A stretch of 7,957 nt of DNA from an uncultured Oscillospiraceae bacterium (GTDB taxonomy: Bacteria; Bacillota; Clostridia; Oscillospirales; Oscillospiraceae): the NCBI GenBank assembly GCA_900754515.1, contig CAAEDD010000064.1:1-7957 (forward strand). The letters run 5' to 3'. Below, in pieces: positions 1-5,040 of this stretch. The position numbers and the translations under genes were made by a program. The notes below the pieces were generated by a model. It saw nothing but the letters and a program-made list of their open reading frames with translations, made no database searches and was not told where the DNA came from. The stretch's first letter is position 1, and every line of letters starts with the position of its first letter.

Positions 1-1
1 C

Positions 2-118
2 TCTGCAGATGGCCCCATCCGTGAGCCCTACACTGTATATATGCAGGGAGGGTTAACTTACGAGTCAGGAAAACTTGGGATAATGATGGCGGTAAGTGCC
101 ATGTTGGACAATAAATAA
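2..118 (+). CDS. 3' end of an unidentified gene (C-terminal 38 residues)
   Basis: One frame is open from the left edge to a TAA stop at 116-118. It encodes a tail that begins SADGPIREPYTVYMQGG and ends MMAVSAMLDNK. The composition is ordinary and soluble, with no run of hydrophobic residues long enough for a membrane segment. I do not recognise the family. It is probably real because the frame stays open to the edge and the stop lies 27 bases before yunB, the packing expected of co-oriented neighbouring genes. Its start is outside the window. It may be cotranscribed with yunB and ligA, since no terminator hairpin separates them. Confidence 0.5.
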   Translation, partial: SADGPIREPYTVYMQGGLTYESGKLGIMMAVSAMLDNK

Positions 119-127
119 GCATATAAT
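98..127 (+). promoter_or_regulatory. candidate sigma-E-type promoter for yunB
   Basis: GCCATGTT (98-105), a 14-base spacer and CATATAAT (120-127) resemble the Bacillus sigma-E pattern (-35 near GTCATATT, -10 near CATACAAT), with about 6/8 and 7/8 matches by eye. yunB is known from B. subtilis as a mother-cell sporulation gene, so the placement makes sense. A concern is that the predicted transcription start (about 133-134) would fall at the edge of the ribosome binding site GGAGGTG (134-140), leaving a very short leader. This is a candidate only. Confidence 0.3.
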
Positions 128-145
128 GCATGGGGAGGTGTCTCC

Positions 146-829
146 ATGCGCTATCGCAGACCTTTTAAAAGGACTTCAAGATATGTTTATTCCACCGGCC
201 TTGCATCCGTAGGGAAGAGTCGAAGGAATGTTCCTCTGGCTCTGCTGCTTGCTTTGGCTATGCTTTGCCTTTTCCTGGCTGCTGCGGCGATCTTTCTGAA
301 AGACCTGTCCTCCCAGATAGCCGTCTCTGACGCCAGCGACATCGTCACGGTGCAGATAAACAATGCCATACTGGATATAATGGCAGAGGATGACTACAGC
401 GGAGATTATTTTGTGGATATGGAGAAATCCGACACCGGAGAGATAACTGCTGTCAGCAGCAATATGGCCAGGATAAACGCTCTGTCGGCAAAGATACTTC
501 ACCGGGTGGTAGGAGTCACTGAAAACCGGACCATAGAAATAGGTATTCCTGCCGGTAACCTCACCGGTATCAGCCTTCTAATGGGGCGTGGCCCAAATAT
601 TCCGGTGCAGATAGTAGTACTCACATCCTCACGAGTGGAGTTCAACAACAGTATAGTCAGCGCCGGCATCAACCAGACCAAACACCAGATCAATCTAGAA
701 GTGATTGTGGACATTGATATTCTTGTTCCCTGGGGGACAGAGTCTGCTCAGGTGGTTACGGAAGTCCTGATAGCGGACACAATAGTTGTAGGCCATGTGC
801 CGGATACTTATTTGAACCTTCAGCAGTAA
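146..829 (+). CDS. yunB: YunB-family sporulation protein
   Basis: This 227-residue protein has a basic N-terminus, one membrane segment (about residues 30-51, LALLLALAMLCLFLAAAAIF) and an extracytoplasmic C-terminal domain. The second half carries the pattern I associate with YunB: GRGPNIPVQI (147-156), AGINQTKHQINLE (173-185) and ADTIVVGHVPDTY (210-222). YunB is a sigma-E-controlled protein in B. subtilis, needed for normal spore formation, and its biochemical role is unclear. It is presumably anchored in the mother-cell or forespore outer membrane. The ATG at 146 is supported by GGAGGTG at 134-140 with a 5-base spacer. The next gene, ligA, starts 14 bases after the stop and has its own ribosome binding site, so the pair looks like an operon. 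I am confident of the family; the function is inherited from the family name. Confidence 0.88.
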   Translation: MRYRRPFKRTSRYVYSTGLASVGKSRRNVPLALLLALAMLCLFLAAAAIFLKDLSSQIAVSDASDIVTVQINNAILDIMAEDDYSGDYFVDMEKSDTGEITAVSSNMARINALSAKILHRVVGVTENRTIEIGIPAGNLTGISLLMGRGPNIPVQIVVLTSSRVEFNNSIVSAGINQTKHQINLEVIVDIDILVPWGTESAQVVTEVLIADTIVVGHVPDTYLNLQQ

Positions 830-843
830 AGGCAGGAGAAGAA

Positions 844-2820
844 ATGGATGTACAAAAGGAAATAATATCTCTGCGGCGGGAGCTGGAGAAGCACAACAGG
901 CTCTATTATGTGGAGGATGCGCCGATAATATCAGACTATGAGTACGACATGCTTATGCAGAGACTCAAGGCTCTGGAGGATGAGCATCCGGAGCTTATTA
1001 CTCCGGACTCACCTACCCAGAAGGTGGGAGGAGCTGCCCTGTCAAAATTTGAGCCGGTGCATCATCAGGTGCCTCTGGAGAGCTTGACGGACGTTTTTTC
1101 CTATGATGAGCTTTTTGCCTTCGGTGAGCGCATGGACGCGGCTTTCGGCGGGAAACAGCGTTATTCGGTAGAGCCAAAGATTGATGGTCTTTCCATGTCT
1201 CTGGAATATGAAAACGGTGTATTTGTCAGAGGCGCTACCAGGGGTGACGGAGTCACGGGGGAGAATGTGACGGAGAATCTTCGCACTGTCCGCTCCCTGC
1301 CCCTGCATATAGAGAACGCTCCGGAGCGGCTTATCGTCCGGGGCGAGGTATATATGTCCAAGGCCGTTTTTGAGGAGCTGAACGCTCAGCGTGAGCTGAA
1401 AGGGGAGGCTCTGCTGGCCAATCCCAGAAATGCCGCCGCCGGCTCCATGCGCCAGCTGGACCCAAAGGTGGCCGCATCCCGGAAGCTGGACATTATCTGC
1501 TTTAATATGCAGTTCAGTTCCGATGATAAATATATAAGCCATGCCCAGACTCTGGACGCAATGCGGGAGATGGGGTTTCCGGTGGTGCCCTATAAGTGTT
1601 ATGACAATATAAAGGATTGCGTGGAGCGTATACAGTGGCTGGGAGAGAACAGGGGAGAGCTGCCCTACGACATGGATGGAGCTGTAATAAAGCTGGATTC
1701 CCTGAAAGAACGTATTGCCCTGGGCAGCACCGCGAAGGCTCCACGCTGGGCCGTAGCCTTTAAATACCCACCGGAGAAAAAGGAAAGCTGTGTACTTGAT
1801 GTGGTGGTGCAGGTGGGACGCACTGGAGTACTCACTCCGAAGGCGATTGTTGAGCCTGTGCGCCTTGCGGGAACCACTGTATCTGCGGCAACTCTCCACA
1901 ACCAGGACAATATTGACCGTCTGGATCTTCGCATAGGTGATACCGTACTGCTGCAAAAGGCAGGGGAGATAATCCCTGAGGTGCTGTCGGTTAATCTGTC
2001 CAAGCGCCCGGAGGGGACGGTGCCCTTTGTAATGCCCTCTGTATGTCCGGAGTGCGGCTCTCCGGTAGTCCGGGATGAGGACGGAGCGGCGCTGCGCTGT
2101 ACAAGCCCGGAATGTCCTGCCCAGCGGCTGCGTAATATTGCTCACTTTGCCTCCCGAGAGGCAATGGATATAGAGGGTCTTGGAATATCTGTATGTGAAA
2201 GCCTTATAAACAGCGGCATGGTAAAGGATGCCTCTGATCTGTATTATCTGAACGGGACTGCTGTAGCGGGCCTGGACAGGATGGGCGAGAAGTCTGCCTC
2301 CAATCTGATAAACGCCATAGAAAACAGCAAGAGCGCCGGACTTGCGAGGCTGCTGTGTGCCTTTGGTATAAGGCAGGTGGGGCAAAAGGCGGCCAAGGTA
2401 CTGGCAGGCCATTTCCCTGATCTGGACAGCCTTATTTCGGCGAGAGAGGATGAACTCACTGCCATACCGGATATAGGCGGAATAACTGCAGGCTTTATAA
2501 TTAACTGGTTTTCAAATCCCCAGTCCATAGACCTTATTGAAAAGCTGCGTAAAGCTGGAGTGAGTTTCTCGAGCAAGGAGGAAAAGAAGGATAGCCGCTT
2601 TGCGGGCATCAGCTTTGTCCTCACCGGCACCCTTGACCACTTTACCAGAGATGAGGCAAGCGCCATAATTGAAAGTTTTGGAGGTAAGACATCTTCTTCG
2701 GTGTCCAAGAAGACTGGCTATGTTTTGGCCGGGGAGAATGCAGGCAGCAAACTTACAAAGGCGGAGAACCTGGGTATAAGGATAATCACCGAAACGGAAT
2801 TTGAAGAAATGATAAAGTAA
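844..2820 (+). CDS. ligA: NAD+-dependent DNA ligase LigA
   Basis: LigA seals nicks in duplex DNA using NAD+ during replication and repair. The 658-residue protein is close to the usual length (E. coli LigA is 671) and has all domains in order. Domain Ia (about 1-65) holds the NMN-binding residues Y21, D31, Y34 and D35. The nucleotidyltransferase domain has the adenylated lysine K112 in KIDG, RGEV (166-169), DMDGAVIKLD (276-285) and the FKYPPE segment (306-311). An OB fold follows (about 315-395). The zinc finger has C401, C404, C419 and C424. A helix-hairpin-helix region spans about 435-575 and a BRCT domain about 583-658. The SLTDVFS segment (80-86) differs slightly from the common SLDNAF form. 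The ATG at 844 is preceded by AGGAGA (834-839). The gene seems intact and probably essential. It has no obvious promoter of its own and is likely transcribed through yunB or from inside it. Confidence 0.98.
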   Translation: MDVQKEIISLRRELEKHNRLYYVEDAPIISDYEYDMLMQRLKALEDEHPELITPDSPTQKVGGAALSKFEPVHHQVPLESLTDVFSYDELFAFGERMDAAFGGKQRYSVEPKIDGLSMSLEYENGVFVRGATRGDGVTGENVTENLRTVRSLPLHIENAPERLIVRGEVYMSKAVFEELNAQRELKGEALLANPRNAAAGSMRQLDPKVAASRKLDIICFNMQFSSDDKYISHAQTLDAMREMGFPVVPYKCYDNIKDCVERIQWLGENRGELPYDMDGAVIKLDSLKERIALGSTAKAPRWAVAFKYPPEKKESCVLDVVVQVGRTGVLTPKAIVEPVRLAGTTVSAATLHNQDNIDRLDLRIGDTVLLQKAGEIIPEVLSVNLSKRPEGTVPFVMPSVCPECGSPVVRDEDGAALRCTSPECPAQRLRNIAHFASREAMDIEGLGISVCESLINSGMVKDASDLYYLNGTAVAGLDRMGEKSASNLINAIENSKSAGLARLLCAFGIRQVGQKAAKVLAGHFPDLDSLISAREDELTAIPDIGGITAGFIINWFSNPQSIDLIEKLRKAGVSFSSKEEKKDSRFAGISFVLTGTLDHFTRDEASAIIESFGGKTSSSVSKKTGYVLAGENAGSKLTKAENLGIRIITETEFEEMIK

Positions 2821-2837
2821 GTACAGGTATGAGTAAA

Positions 2838-2866
2838 AAAGGCGCCGGAAGTCCTCCGGCGCCTTT
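2838..2866 (+). terminator. Rho-independent terminator after ligA
   Basis: A perfect 9-bp GC-rich stem, GGCGCCGGA (2841-2849) with TCCGGCGCC (2855-2863), has a 5-base loop. It is extended by three A-T pairs from the flanking AAA (2838-2840) and TTT (2864-2866). It lies 17 bases after the ligA stop. The U-tract is short on the + strand, but the A-run on the other arm would also allow termination of - strand transcription. Confidence 0.85.
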
Positions 2867-2867
2867 A

Positions 2868-2895
2868 ACATTATTTCTCATGGCGGCATAATATG
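2868..2895 (+). promoter_or_regulatory. candidate mother-cell sigma (K/E-type) promoter of the cotJ operon
   Basis: The arrangement AC (2868-2869), 17 bases, CATAATATG (2887-2895) closely follows the Bacillus sigma-K pattern (AC, 16-17 bases, CATAnnnTA) apart from the last base. CATAATAT also matches the sigma-E -10 pattern at 6 of 8 positions, but there is no good sigma-E -35. In B. subtilis the cotJ operon is transcribed by sigma-E. The predicted transcription start is about 35 bases ahead of the TTG start codon. No better sigma-A promoter is visible in this gap. Confidence 0.4.
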
Positions 2896-2923
2896 TTCTG
2901 AGGTCTCCCACCTAGCAAGAACT

Positions 2924-2929
2924 GGAGGA
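2924..2929 (+). promoter_or_regulatory. ribosome binding site that sets a TTG start
   Basis: GGAGGA lies six bases before TTG at 2936 and is the only strong ribosome binding site here. The first in-frame ATG (2957) has no such site in front of it. The TTG start is therefore preferred. Confidence 0.8.
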
Positions 2930-2935
2930 ATCAAT

Positions 2936-3379
2936 TTGAACAGAGCACAAGACGAAATGGATTATAAACGCGGTTCTCTGCCTAAAGATGCACCTCTGGC
3001 AATGGCCTATGTACCGTTGCAGGACAGTGCAACACCGAGCTACGAGAGCATGGAAGCTCTGTCCAGGGGCACACTGTTTCCTGGATTGGATCTGCCGCTA
3101 ATGAACGTGGTAAATGAAAATGTTAAAATTTGCCCTTTAACAGAGCTTATGGCCATCGACTTTGCAGCCGATGAGCTGGAGCTCTATCTGGATACACACT
3201 GTGATGATACGGAGGCTTTTGCCATGTACCAGACATTTCTGGCTCTCAAGAAGGAAGCACGCAGCCGTTTTATCAAACAGTACGGCCCAATATCCCAGGA
3301 GGATATGCTTGGAGCAAAGTGCTATGACTGGCTGAAGGAGCCCTGGCCCTGGGAATACCAGAGCAAGATGGAGGTATAA
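2936..3379 (+). CDS. cotJB: Spore coat protein, apparent CotJA-CotJB fusion
   Basis: This 147-residue protein belongs to the inner spore coat CotJ set. Residues about 66-147 are a full CotJB-like domain: LMAIDFAADELELYLDTH (71-88), a YQTFLALKKEARSRF helix and the aromatic end WLKEPWPWEY (132-141). Residues about 20-54 (LAMAYVPLQDS, then ALSRGTLFPGLDLP) look like CotJA, which normally is a separate small protein with a 'LAMAYVP...GTLFPELD' core. cotJA and cotJB are usually adjacent separate genes, so this single frame looks like a natural fusion of the two, with no stop or frameshift visible at the junction. No signal peptide or membrane segment is present. The start is TTG, chosen for its GGAGGA site. 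cotJC follows after three bases, and its ribosome binding site lies inside the 3' end of this gene, which suggests coupled translation. The CotJB assignment is firm; the CotJA portion is likely. Confidence 0.87.
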   Translation: MNRAQDEMDYKRGSLPKDAPLAMAYVPLQDSATPSYESMEALSRGTLFPGLDLPLMNVVNENVKICPLTELMAIDFAADELELYLDTHCDDTEAFAMYQTFLALKKEARSRFIKQYGPISQEDMLGAKCYDWLKEPWPWEYQSKMEV

Positions 3380-3382
3380 GAG

Positions 3383-3979
3383 ATGTTTGTATATGAGAAA
3401 AAGCTGCAATACCCTGTAAATATAAAGAACCCCAATCCGGCCCTGGCAAAGTTTATTATATCCCAGTACGGCGGGCCGGACGGGGAGCTGGGTGCATCCC
3501 TGCGCTATCTGAGCCAGAGGTATTCCATGCCATACCCGGAACTCAAAGGCCTGCTGACGGATATAGGAACTGAGGAGCTGGGCCATCTTGAGATGATAGG
3601 TACCATAGTCCACCAGCTCACCAGAAATATGACGCCGGAGGAAATCAAAAAAGCCGGTTATCAGGATTATTTTGTGGACCACACTGCCGGTGTGTATCCC
3701 ACGGCGGCTTCCGGCTCTCCATGGTCGGCAGCAGGTATGGCGGTAAAGGGCGATGTCATAGCCGACCTCAACGAGGACATGGCGGCAGAGCAGAAGGCCA
3801 GAGTCACTTATGACAATATCCTGCGCCTGTCCGACGACCCGGATGTAAACAATGTCATACGCTATCTCCGGGAACGGGAGATAGTCCACTATCAGCGCTT
3901 TGGCGAGGGCCTTCGCCGGGCTCTGGAGAAGCTGGACGAAAAGAACTTCTATGCTGTAAACCCTGCCTTTGATAAATAA
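3383..3979 (+). CDS. cotJC: Spore coat protein CotJC, manganese-catalase family
   Basis: This 198-residue protein (B. subtilis CotJC is about 189) has the four-helix ferritin-like fold of dimanganese catalases. All five expected metal ligands can be placed: E35 (GELGAS), E65 and H68 (TEELGHLEMI), E136 (AAEQKAR) and H169 (REREIVHYQRF). The E136-to-H169 spacing of 33 residues equals that between Glu148 and His181 of Lactobacillus plantarum manganese catalase. It is therefore probably able to bind two metals and may break down hydrogen peroxide in the spore coat, although catalytic activity is inferred. The ATG at 3383 is served by GGAGG at 3370-3374, inside the end of the CotJA/B gene. It is the last gene of the cotJ operon, with a hairpin terminator 27 bases later. 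It is also the last gene of the GC-richer part of the window. Confidence 0.95.
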   Translation: MFVYEKKLQYPVNIKNPNPALAKFIISQYGGPDGELGASLRYLSQRYSMPYPELKGLLTDIGTEELGHLEMIGTIVHQLTRNMTPEEIKKAGYQDYFVDHTAGVYPTAASGSPWSAAGMAVKGDVIADLNEDMAAEQKARVTYDNILRLSDDPDVNNVIRYLREREIVHYQRFGEGLRRALEKLDEKNFYAVNPAFDK

Positions 3980-4005
3980 AATTTTATAAATTTTCCTACT
4001 AATTG

Positions 4006-4046
4006 ATCCATAGAGCTTAATTTAAATTAGCTCTATGGATTTATTT
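4006..4046 (+). terminator. Rho-independent terminator after cotJC
   Basis: ATCCATAGAGCT (4006-4017) pairs perfectly with AGCTCTATGGAT (4029-4040) over 12 bp. The loop is AT-rich and is itself nearly palindromic (TAATTTAAATTA). The downstream side reads TTATTT, a moderate U-tract. The position, 27 bases after the cotJC stop, fits the end of the cotJ operon. Confidence 0.8.
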
Positions 4047-4077
4047 ACTTTGTATTGTTTCTTAATAAACTAATTTC

Positions 4078-4147
4078 GTGGATTCACACAAAAACAAGCA
4101 ATAAATAAGTGCATATCTAACAATGTTTTTTGTGGAGATTGACACAA
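4078..4147 (+). repeat. two similar short motifs upstream of the gntR promoter
   Basis: GTGGATTCACACAA (4078-4091) and GTGGAGATTGACACAA (4132-4147) are alike apart from a two-base insertion and one further difference. The second copy contains the inverted repeat TTGTG (4130-4134) / CACAA (4143-4147) and overlaps the -35 box of the gntR promoter. They could be binding sites for one protein, but chance similarity in AT-rich DNA is possible. Confidence 0.3.
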
Positions 4148-4167
4148 TTGAATCAACATGATATCAT
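4139..4167 (+). promoter_or_regulatory. sigma-A-type promoter of the GntR regulator gene
   Basis: A perfect -35 box TTGACA (4139-4144), the ideal 17-base spacer and TATCAT (4162-4167, one mismatch to TATAAT) make the best housekeeping promoter in the window. The predicted transcription start is near 4174, giving a leader of about 50 bases before the ATG at 4225. The operator-like palindrome at 4178-4190 lies immediately downstream of that start. Confidence 0.75.
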
Positions 4168-4177
4168 CAACTTGTAA

Positions 4178-4190
4178 CTTGTGATACAAG
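4178..4190 (+). promoter_or_regulatory. candidate GntR/FadR-type operator
   Basis: CTTGTGATACAAG is a perfect inverted repeat (CTTGT / ACAAG around GAT) and fits the general FadR-subfamily site TnGTnnnACnA. It lies at about +4 to +16 relative to the predicted transcription start and ahead of the FadR-like gene, so repressor autoregulation is the simple reading. A further CTTGT half-site lies 7 bases upstream, at 4171-4175. Assignment to this particular regulator is inferred from position and motif type. Confidence 0.6.
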
Positions 4191-4224
4191 CTATAAATTG
4201 ATAATAAGAAAGGTAAACCACTAT

Positions 4225-4959
4225 ATGAATAAAATATCTGTGCAAAAAATAAATGATTCTGTTTATGAAGAGCTTCTTACAAATATAAAAAATGGAAGTT
4301 GGAAAAGTGGAGACAAGCTCCCCAGTGAGTCTGAATTATGTTCTGCACTTGGTGTAAGCAGGGTTTCAATTCGTAGTGCTTTGCAAAGACTTAAAGGAAT
4401 GGGGTTAATTGAAGTTAAACAGGGGAAGGGCGCATATGTGTGTGGAGCCGAGGCAGCATTTGATTTCTCAAACTTTGTAAAAACACTAACTCTTACTGAA
4501 AAAGAGATGCGAGAAATAAACGAAGTAAGAAAGATGATAGAGAATAAAGCAATTGAAATTCTGGTAAGTATGAACACTAACTGTGATTTTTCTTCAGTTA
4601 CTGAAGAGTTTGAATTACTAAAAGATGCAACAGAAAGGTGCGATTATGAGGAATTTACAAAGCATGACCATTTCTTTCATATTATGCTTGTTGTTGCAAC
4701 AGGAAACAAGTATTTGATACAGGTAGTAAGAGTCCTCCAGGGTGATTTTTTCATTTTTCTTCGCGAATCAAATAAATTTCTTCTAAGAGATGAAGATGAT
4801 GCGGAAAGGACACGAGAATACTTTAAATATGCGTTTGAAATACACGAAAAAATATATAACGCACTGATCACAGGAGATGGAGAAGCAGCACTCTCTCTTT
4901 CGCAAAGTCATGAAGAACTTAATGGTCAAAGATTTGATTGGTATTTTAGCAAAGTATAG
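4225..4959 (+). CDS. GntR-family transcriptional regulator, FadR subfamily (FCD domain)
   Basis: This is a predicted DNA-binding regulator of the downstream sugar-acid genes. From the ATG at 4225 it is 244 residues long. The N-terminal winged helix (about 10-72) has the GntR signature GDKLPSESELCSALGVSRVSIRSALQRL and the wing GLIEVKQGKGAYV. The C-terminal helical FCD domain (about 93-232) has the usual metal or ligand positions D148, H152, H207 and H229, and the phrase HIMLVVATGN. FadR-like members that regulate hexuronate and aldonate use often bind a pathway acid here. An in-frame TTG at 4198 would add nine residues, but it has no ribosome binding site and lies too close to the operator; AGAAAGG (4207-4213) precedes the ATG with an 11-base spacer. 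The gene is markedly AT-richer than the preceding block. The dehydratase gene follows 81 bases later on the same strand. The inducer is unknown. Confidence 0.93.
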   Translation: MNKISVQKINDSVYEELLTNIKNGSWKSGDKLPSESELCSALGVSRVSIRSALQRLKGMGLIEVKQGKGAYVCGAEAAFDFSNFVKTLTLTEKEMREINEVRKMIENKAIEILVSMNTNCDFSSVTEEFELLKDATERCDYEEFTKHDHFFHIMLVVATGNKYLIQVVRVLQGDFFIFLRESNKFLLRDEDDAERTREYFKYAFEIHEKIYNALITGDGEAALSLSQSHEELNGQRFDWYFSKV

Positions 4960-4980
4960 CTGCAAAAGTTTTTTAGGTGG

Positions 4981-5005
4981 TCTTTATATACAGCCGGTAT
5001 AAAGA
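4981..5005 (+). promoter_or_regulatory. inverted repeat ahead of the dehydratase gene, possible operator
   Basis: TCTTTATA (4981-4988) and TATAAAGA (4998-5005) form an 8-bp perfect inverted repeat; an alternative inner pairing is TATAC (4987-4991) with GTATA (4997-5001). The repeat lies between the GntR gene and the dehydratase gene, 35 bases before the dehydratase ATG. No U-tract follows, so it is a poor terminator. It does not match the TTGTnnnACAA palindrome. It may be a protein-binding site or an RNA hairpin at the gene junction. Confidence 0.35.
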
Positions 5006-5040
5006 AAACATAAAAAAATTAAATAAAAAGGAGTGAAGCT

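Noticed and set aside
104..127. Housekeeping promoter made of TTGGAC and TATAAT before yunB
   Set aside because: The -10 is perfect, but the spacer is only 12 bases, far below the usual 16-18, and no better -35 sits at the right distance.
1042..2412. A 456-codon open frame on the - strand inside ligA
   Set aside because: It is fully antisense to an intact, motif-complete ligA. It has no recognisable domain and low-complexity basic content, as expected of a shadow frame in GC-rich coding DNA.
3137..3889. A 250-codon open frame on the - strand across the cotJ genes
   Set aside because: It is antisense to two genes with clear family motifs, has no recognisable domain, and shows no promoter or operon context.
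4198..4224. An upstream TTG start adding nine residues to the GntR regulator
   Set aside because: No ribosome binding site precedes it, and it would lie only about 25 bases from the predicted transcription start, next to the operator. The ATG at 4225 has AGAAAGG upstream and gives a normal FadR-like N-terminus.
4981..5005. Terminator for the GntR gene
   Set aside because: The stem is AT-rich and is followed by an A-rich stretch, not a T-run, on the + strand.
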